Shown here: positions 60,127-64,000 of the stretch, one piece after another
Position numbering within the stretch: position 1 is the first letter of the stretch
How the letters are laid out: the number at the start of each line of letters is the position of its first letter
DNA from: Melieria omissa
Taxonomy: Eukaryota; Arthropoda; Insecta; Diptera; Ulidiidae
Direction: 5' to 3'
Assembly (NCBI GenBank): GCA_963971225.1
Contig: OZ020269.1
Span: forward strand, 77,042,450-77,106,449
DNA: 64,000 nucleotides
The notes under the pieces: generated by a model
Told to the model about the DNA's origin: nothing
Databases searched by the model: none
Seen by the model: only the letters and a program-made list of their open reading frames with translations
Made by a program: the position numbers and the translations under genes

Positions 60127-60649
60127 TACCACATCGCTTGCACCGACGATTTGCTGGTGGCGTCTGCCACCCACGAAGAACACCAGACTCATCACCACCC
60201 ATCTCGCTGCCGACGACGTGTTTGACCGCGCCCCGAGCCCTCTACGAGCAGCGCCACATGCAGCGGGCGACGCACCCAGTTGGCAAGGACTGTCGCAGCC
60301 ATCAACCCAACTCCGGACATACTCGAGGAAGGCAAGGCCCGCAAGCAGCGAGCAACCTCCCTCAAACGCTCCACTCGGGGGGGTGCCATGTGGGAACACA
60401 CTAGCCACCTAGTGGTGAAGACTGTCGGCAGCTGTTCGGCGTTCGACATCGAAAGTTTGAATTGAACGAGCGGTTAGAACGCCAGCAGGCGTTGGCGTGT
60501 TTCTTGGTATTATTCTGATTGTTAAGCTGGCAACGAGCAGTTACGTTGCATAAATAAAGTTTTTAGTCGCGTTGTGAAACTCGGTAAAGACGGTTGTGTA
60601 TAAATAAACGTAGGCAGCTACCTACAAAATCAATATTTAGAAATTGTGA

Positions 60650-61790
60650 ACCTTTTTAGGCTTACTGTCAAAATTATATGTCAATCCGACCATTAGTTAA
60701 CAAGTTACAGTGCTTTAAGTGACACTACTTTTGAGTTTTCAAAAAAAATGAATTCAAAGCAATTCCGTGTGCTGATTTATCATTGTTTTTTAATGAAAAA
60801 AAATACTGTTCAATGCCAGGAATGGCTTGAAAAACATTATTCGGACTCTGCTCCATCAAAAAGAACCATTTGTTATTGGTATGCCGAATTCAAACGTGGT
60901 CGTACAGACAGCGATGACATTCCATCTACTGGACGGCCAAATGACGCTGTTATTCCGGAAAACGTTGAAAAAACACTGAAAATCATTATGTCCGACCGTA
61001 AAGTGAAAGTGGGGCAGATTGCTGACATTCTAAAGATATCAGCAGGCAGTGTACACACCATAATACACGAACATTTGGAGCAAAAACAACAACGAATCGA
61101 TGATTCAAAGAGCTGTTTGGACATGTTTACGCGCAACAAGTCGGAGTTTTTGCATTGGTACATCACAATGAATGAAACATGGATCCACCATTTCACTCCA
61201 GAGTCAAATCGGCAGTCTGCTGAGTGGCATGCAACCGGTGAAAGCCGCCCAAAGCGTCCAAAGGCACAAACATCGGCTGGCAAGGTTATGGCGTCAGTAT
61301 TTTGGGATGTGCACGGAATAATATTCATCGACTATCTTGAGAAAGGGAAAACAATCAATAGCGACTATTATATAGCGTTGTTGGAACGTTTGAAAGAAGA
61401 AATCGCGATTAAGCGGCCCCATATGAAGAAGAAACAAGTGTTGTTTCACCAAGACAATGCACCGTGTCACAAGTCGATGAAAACGATGGCAAAAATGCAT
61501 GAATTGGGCTTCGAATTGCTTCCTCATCCCCCCTATTCTCCAGATCTGGCCCCCAGCGACTACTGGCTCTTCGCAGACCTCAAAAAGATGCTCTGTGGTA
61601 AGAGATTTGGCTCAAATGATGAAGTAATTGCCGAAACTAACGCCTATTTTGAAGGCAAAGAAAAATCGTTCTACAAAGGCGGTATCGAAAGATTGGAAAA
61701 GCGTTGGAATGATTGTATCTCCCTAAAAGGGGACTATGTTGATGAATAAAAACGAATTTTGGCAAAAAAATGTGTTTTAATTAGTTAGTC
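60650..61790 (+). mobile_element. mariner element (irritans-like), ends not resolved
   Basis: Transposase at 60748-61749 with about 90 nt of leader and a short tail. I could not find matching terminal inverted repeats, so the ends may be truncated. Inserted in the gypsy-3 leader. Confidence 0.75.
60748..61749 (+). pseudogene. mariner DD34D transposase, open but catalytically altered
   Basis: 333-codon frame without stops. N-terminal helix-turn-helix (CYWYAEFKRGRTDSDD, GRPNDAV). The first catalytic motif reads TMNETWIHHF, so the usual Asp is Asn142. The second (FHQDNAP, Asp236) and third (SPDLAPSDYW, Asp271) are intact with 34 residues between. Between HEHL (110) and EQKQQ, about 15 residues including the WVP linker motif conserved in mariners are missing. 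Family length is about 345-350. Intact frame but inactive by two lesions. Confidence 0.9.
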
Positions 61791-61822
61791 ACACACATTA
61801 TTAAACGAAGTGTTATATCAAG

Positions 61823-62510
61823 ATGGAGCAATTGAACACGGTGGGAAATATTGAAAAAACGATACCTTTTTTTGAAGGTGACACTGGAATGACAATCGAT
61901 ATGTGGCTTAAAAACTTTGAAGATAACGCCATGGCATTTAGTCCGAAATTCAAAAATATGTATACGCGCGAAATAAGATGGTGAAAAGTGCGGATTTATT
62001 TTTGCAGTCGGTATCGGTGTCGGATTTTGCAACATTAAAGAAGCAATTGATCGAAGAATTCAGTAGGAATTACAGCAGTGCCGAAATACATGCACAACTA
62101 ACGGAACGTAAAAAGAAAGACAATGAAAGTATGCACGAATACATTTTACATATGCTTTAATTGTGGCTCGCCGGAACATAGAAGAAACGAATGTAAAAAT
62201 GAAACAAAATGTTTCAGATGCAACGAGAGTGGGCATATTTCAAAAAATTGCAATAAGAATGTACAACACAGAACGGTAAATTGTACGATAAACAACAACG
62301 AGGATGGAAGAGTGTTTGAGTGCCTCATTGACGGTGGTGCTGATGTGTCACTAATTAAAACGGTGTGTTCAAGCAACATCTCAAAACGCAAAAAATTAAA
62401 GAGTATACGGCACAGATCGTTGGCTTCGGCGGCGCAGTAACAATCCCAATTGGACATTGCATTATTGACATTGAAATAGACGGTTTTGAACTGGAACACA
62501 GTGTTGTTAT
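61823..62510 (+). pseudogene. gypsy-3 gag, zinc knuckles and protease start
   Basis: ATG at 61823 (MEQLNTVGNIEKT, then a capsid-like FFEGDTGMTIDMWLKNFEDN). Frameshift before 61978, then QSVSVSDFATLKKQLIEEF to a stop near 62160. An overlapping frame from 62140 has two CCHC knuckles (CFNCGSPEHRRNEC, CFRCNESGHISKNC) and the protease active site CLIDGGADVSLI. One more shift at about 62400, then open to the hAT-A insertion at 62510 and resuming after it at 63365. Confidence 0.85.
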
Positions 62511-63356
62511 CAGTGTTGGGACTTATTACTTTTGACAGTAACATATTACTTATTACACATTACTGACATCTGAAAGTAATATCGTTACATTACTTATTAC
62601 TGGAAATGTCAAGTAATGTATCACAAACAGTAATAGATTATTTTCCGTCAACAAATCGAAATATTTGCGGAATTTGTGCTATACGCCAAAAACGCCCAGA
62701 ATATGAAGCCAGGCAACACAAAGTGATTTTCCTCGATGACAACGCACCACCACACCGCACTAGAGCCACCAAAGAATTGGTTGCATCGTACAACTCTGAA
62801 GCTCTTGCTCATGCGGCTTACTCACCAGACTTGGCGCCTTCGGATTATCACATGTTCGCATCGATGGGCCACGCATTAACGGAACGGCGCTTCAATTCTC
62901 ACGCAGAAGTCAAAAAATGGATCGATGATTGGTTTCAGGCAAAAGACGAAACATTTTTTTGGCGAGGCTTCCATAAATTGCCTGAGAGATGGGAAAAATG
63001 TGTAGGTAGCGATGGCCATTACTTTGAAGAATAAAATTGTAATCATTTCCTCACAATAAACGTGTTTTTTTCAAAAATAATTACCGGCGCATACCTGGTA
63101 TGTCCAGTATGAACAAGTGCAGCGTTGTATAATTGTAATAGATCTTAATCATGTTATCAGTGCTGCTCTTTTACATGAAAATTAGAACTTTGTTTACTAA
63201 AAAGTAATATTGTAATAAGTAACTTGACAAAAAGTAGTAATATTACTGAAGGTGATTACTTATGGGGAAAAGTAACCAGTTACACTACATTTTTAAAGCA
63301 AAAGTAATATACTACGTAATTAGTTACACTACTTTAATATATTAGTCACAACACTG
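62511..63356. mobile_element. hAT-A copy 2, inside gypsy-3 protease, with a mariner fragment
   Basis: Starts CAGTGTTGGGACTTATTAC, ends GTCACAACACTG, with the perfect 8-bp duplication GTTGTTAT at 62503-62510 and 63357-63364. Homologous to copy 1 at both ends; the middle is replaced by a mariner piece. Excising element plus one duplication keeps the gypsy-3 frame open. Confidence 0.93.
62665..63100 (+). pseudogene. mariner transposase C-terminal fragment
   Basis: From about 62673 to the stop at 63034: VIFLDDNAPPHRTRATKELV with the second catalytic Asp, SPDLAPSDYHMF with the third (34 residues between, DD34D), and a KLPERWEKCVGSDGHYF tail. A different mariner subfamily from 60748-61749. The N-terminal two thirds are absent. 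Confidence 0.88.
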
Positions 63357-63364
63357 GTTGTTAT

Positions 63365-64000
63365 AGTGCCGGACTCAAGTATTAACTGCGATGTCGTAAT
63401 CGGGTACGATGTGTTAAGCAAATTTCGATATAGCTCCGATGAAAACGGATATACCTTTCACTCGATAATACTAGGTAACGTTGAGCTACACAATATTATG
63501 AACATTAACGTGGCAAACACAAGTACGGAAGTCGTTGCGCCGGCTAAGTATAAGTCCCAAATTCAGAGCATGAAAGAAAGCTACACATCAAACCAGAACG
63601 TGATAAGCCCAGTACAAATGAAAATAGTTTTAGAAAAGGACGATCCAATTTATTCGTCGCCAAGTCGTCTACCTCAACTGGAGCAAAAAATTGTTGAAGA
63701 CCAAGTCAATGAATGGCTAGATACGGGAATAATTCGGAAGTCATCGTCGCAGTACTGCAGTCGTGTCGTTTTAGCTGACAAAAAAGACGGATTGAAAAGA
63801 ATGTGCATAGACTACCGCAGATTAACTAAAGTAGCTTTTAAAGATCGGTTTCCCGTCCCTAACATGGAAGATGTTATTGACAGCTTATCGGGAGCATCAG
63901 TATTTAGCGTCTTAGATATAAAAAGCGCATTCCTGCATGTACCTATTGAAGAGACAAGTAAAAAATATACGGCATTTGTAACTAAACAAGGCATATTTGA
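63365..64000 (+). CDS. gypsy-3 protease end and reverse transcriptase, cut by the window edge
   Basis: Frame open from the hAT-A boundary to base 64000 without a stop. NCDVVIGYDVLSKFRY is the second half of the protease. Then the RT N-terminus aligns with gypsy-2 from ISPVQMKIVL: a PSRLPQLEQKIVEDQVNEWL segment, CIDYRRLTK, FPVPNMEDVI, FSVLDIKSAFLHVP, and KKYTAFVTKQGIFE at the edge. The catalytic YxDD is beyond the window. Confidence 0.9.

Larger units (their letters stand above)
58598..60626 (+). mobile_element. Small LTR element with tRNA-Trp-type primer site (CsRn1-like), protease only
   Basis: 238-bp LTRs (58598-58835 and 60389-60626) differ by about one base. TSD AAAT at 58594-58597 and 60627-60630. 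Primer site TGGTGACCCCG right after the 5' LTR fits the tRNA-Trp primer of the CsRn1 clade. Polypurine GGGGGGGTGCCA before the 3' LTR. Inside: a Thr/Ala/Ser-rich low-complexity frame, a retropepsin fragment and a 103-bp tandem repeat. RT, RNase H and integrase are absent, so it was mobilised in trans. Very similar LTRs mean recent. Confidence 0.9.
57715..64000 (+). mobile_element. gypsy-3: Ty3/gypsy element running off the right edge, with three insertions
   Basis: 5' LTR 57715-58118, primer site at 58121, leader to about 61822, gag from 61823, zinc knuckles, protease, and an open RT at the edge. Inserted in BEL protease sequence. Insertions: a small LTR element (58598-60626), a mariner (about 60650-61790) and hAT-A copy 2 (62511-63356). 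Gag carries frameshifts. Confidence 0.88.

Overview
The window is eukaryotic, AT-rich and dominated by transposable elements (TEs). Introns of 66-71 nt, a mariner/Tc1/hAT/TTAA-element mix, Ty3/gypsy and BEL/Pao retrotransposons and tRNA-headed SINEs suggest a brachyceran fly. A tephritid fruit fly is my best guess, but that is inference.

Host gene. I recognise one host gene, on the minus strand: a short-chain dehydrogenase/reductase (SDR) whose last six coding exons lie at 35016-34810, 34742-34589, 11558-11484, 11412-11231, 9363-9262 and 9195-9004. They join in frame into 303 codons plus a stop. Three introns are 66-71 nt. The other two are 1.9 kb and 23 kb and are filled with TEs. The protein lacks the SDR Gly motif, the NAG motif and the YxxxK catalytic pair, so it looks like a pseudoenzyme. 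Its first exon(s) were not found.

Layout. 1-8.9 kb: downstream of the gene, with a non-LTR 3' end, two TTAA elements, a hAT MITE, SINE heads, a SINE and a Tc1 remnant. 9-35 kb: the SDR gene. Its large intron holds MITEs (11.5-17 kb); a nested stack at 18624-28770 (hAT-A > solo LTR > hAT-E > inverted-repeat element > complete gypsy element); another hAT at 28845-32797 carrying three further insertions; and a roughly 1-kb palindrome at 33.5-34.5 kb. 35-41.7 kb: piggyBac-like debris, a TTAA MITE, a PIF/Harbinger-like element with a SINE inside, and a solo LTR. 41.7-45.3 kb: a Tc1 element hit by a hAT (itself hit by a TTAA MITE) and by a second TTAA element. 45.3-50.3 kb: mostly anonymous, with a SINE and a palindromic hAT-like element. 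50.3-64 kb: a nested retrotransposon complex (gypsy-2 next to BEL/Pao; BEL/Pao split by gypsy-3; gypsy-3 carrying a small LTR element, a mariner and a hAT), with an open gypsy pol running off the right edge.

Most TE calls rest on termini and target-site duplications (TSDs) read directly from the sequence: 8 bp for hAT, TTAA for piggyBac-like, TA for Tc1, 4 bp for gypsy, 8-14 bp for SINEs. Nearly all TE genes are broken. The best-preserved are the gypsy-2 RT-RNaseH-integrase frame and the gypsy-3 pol at the edge.
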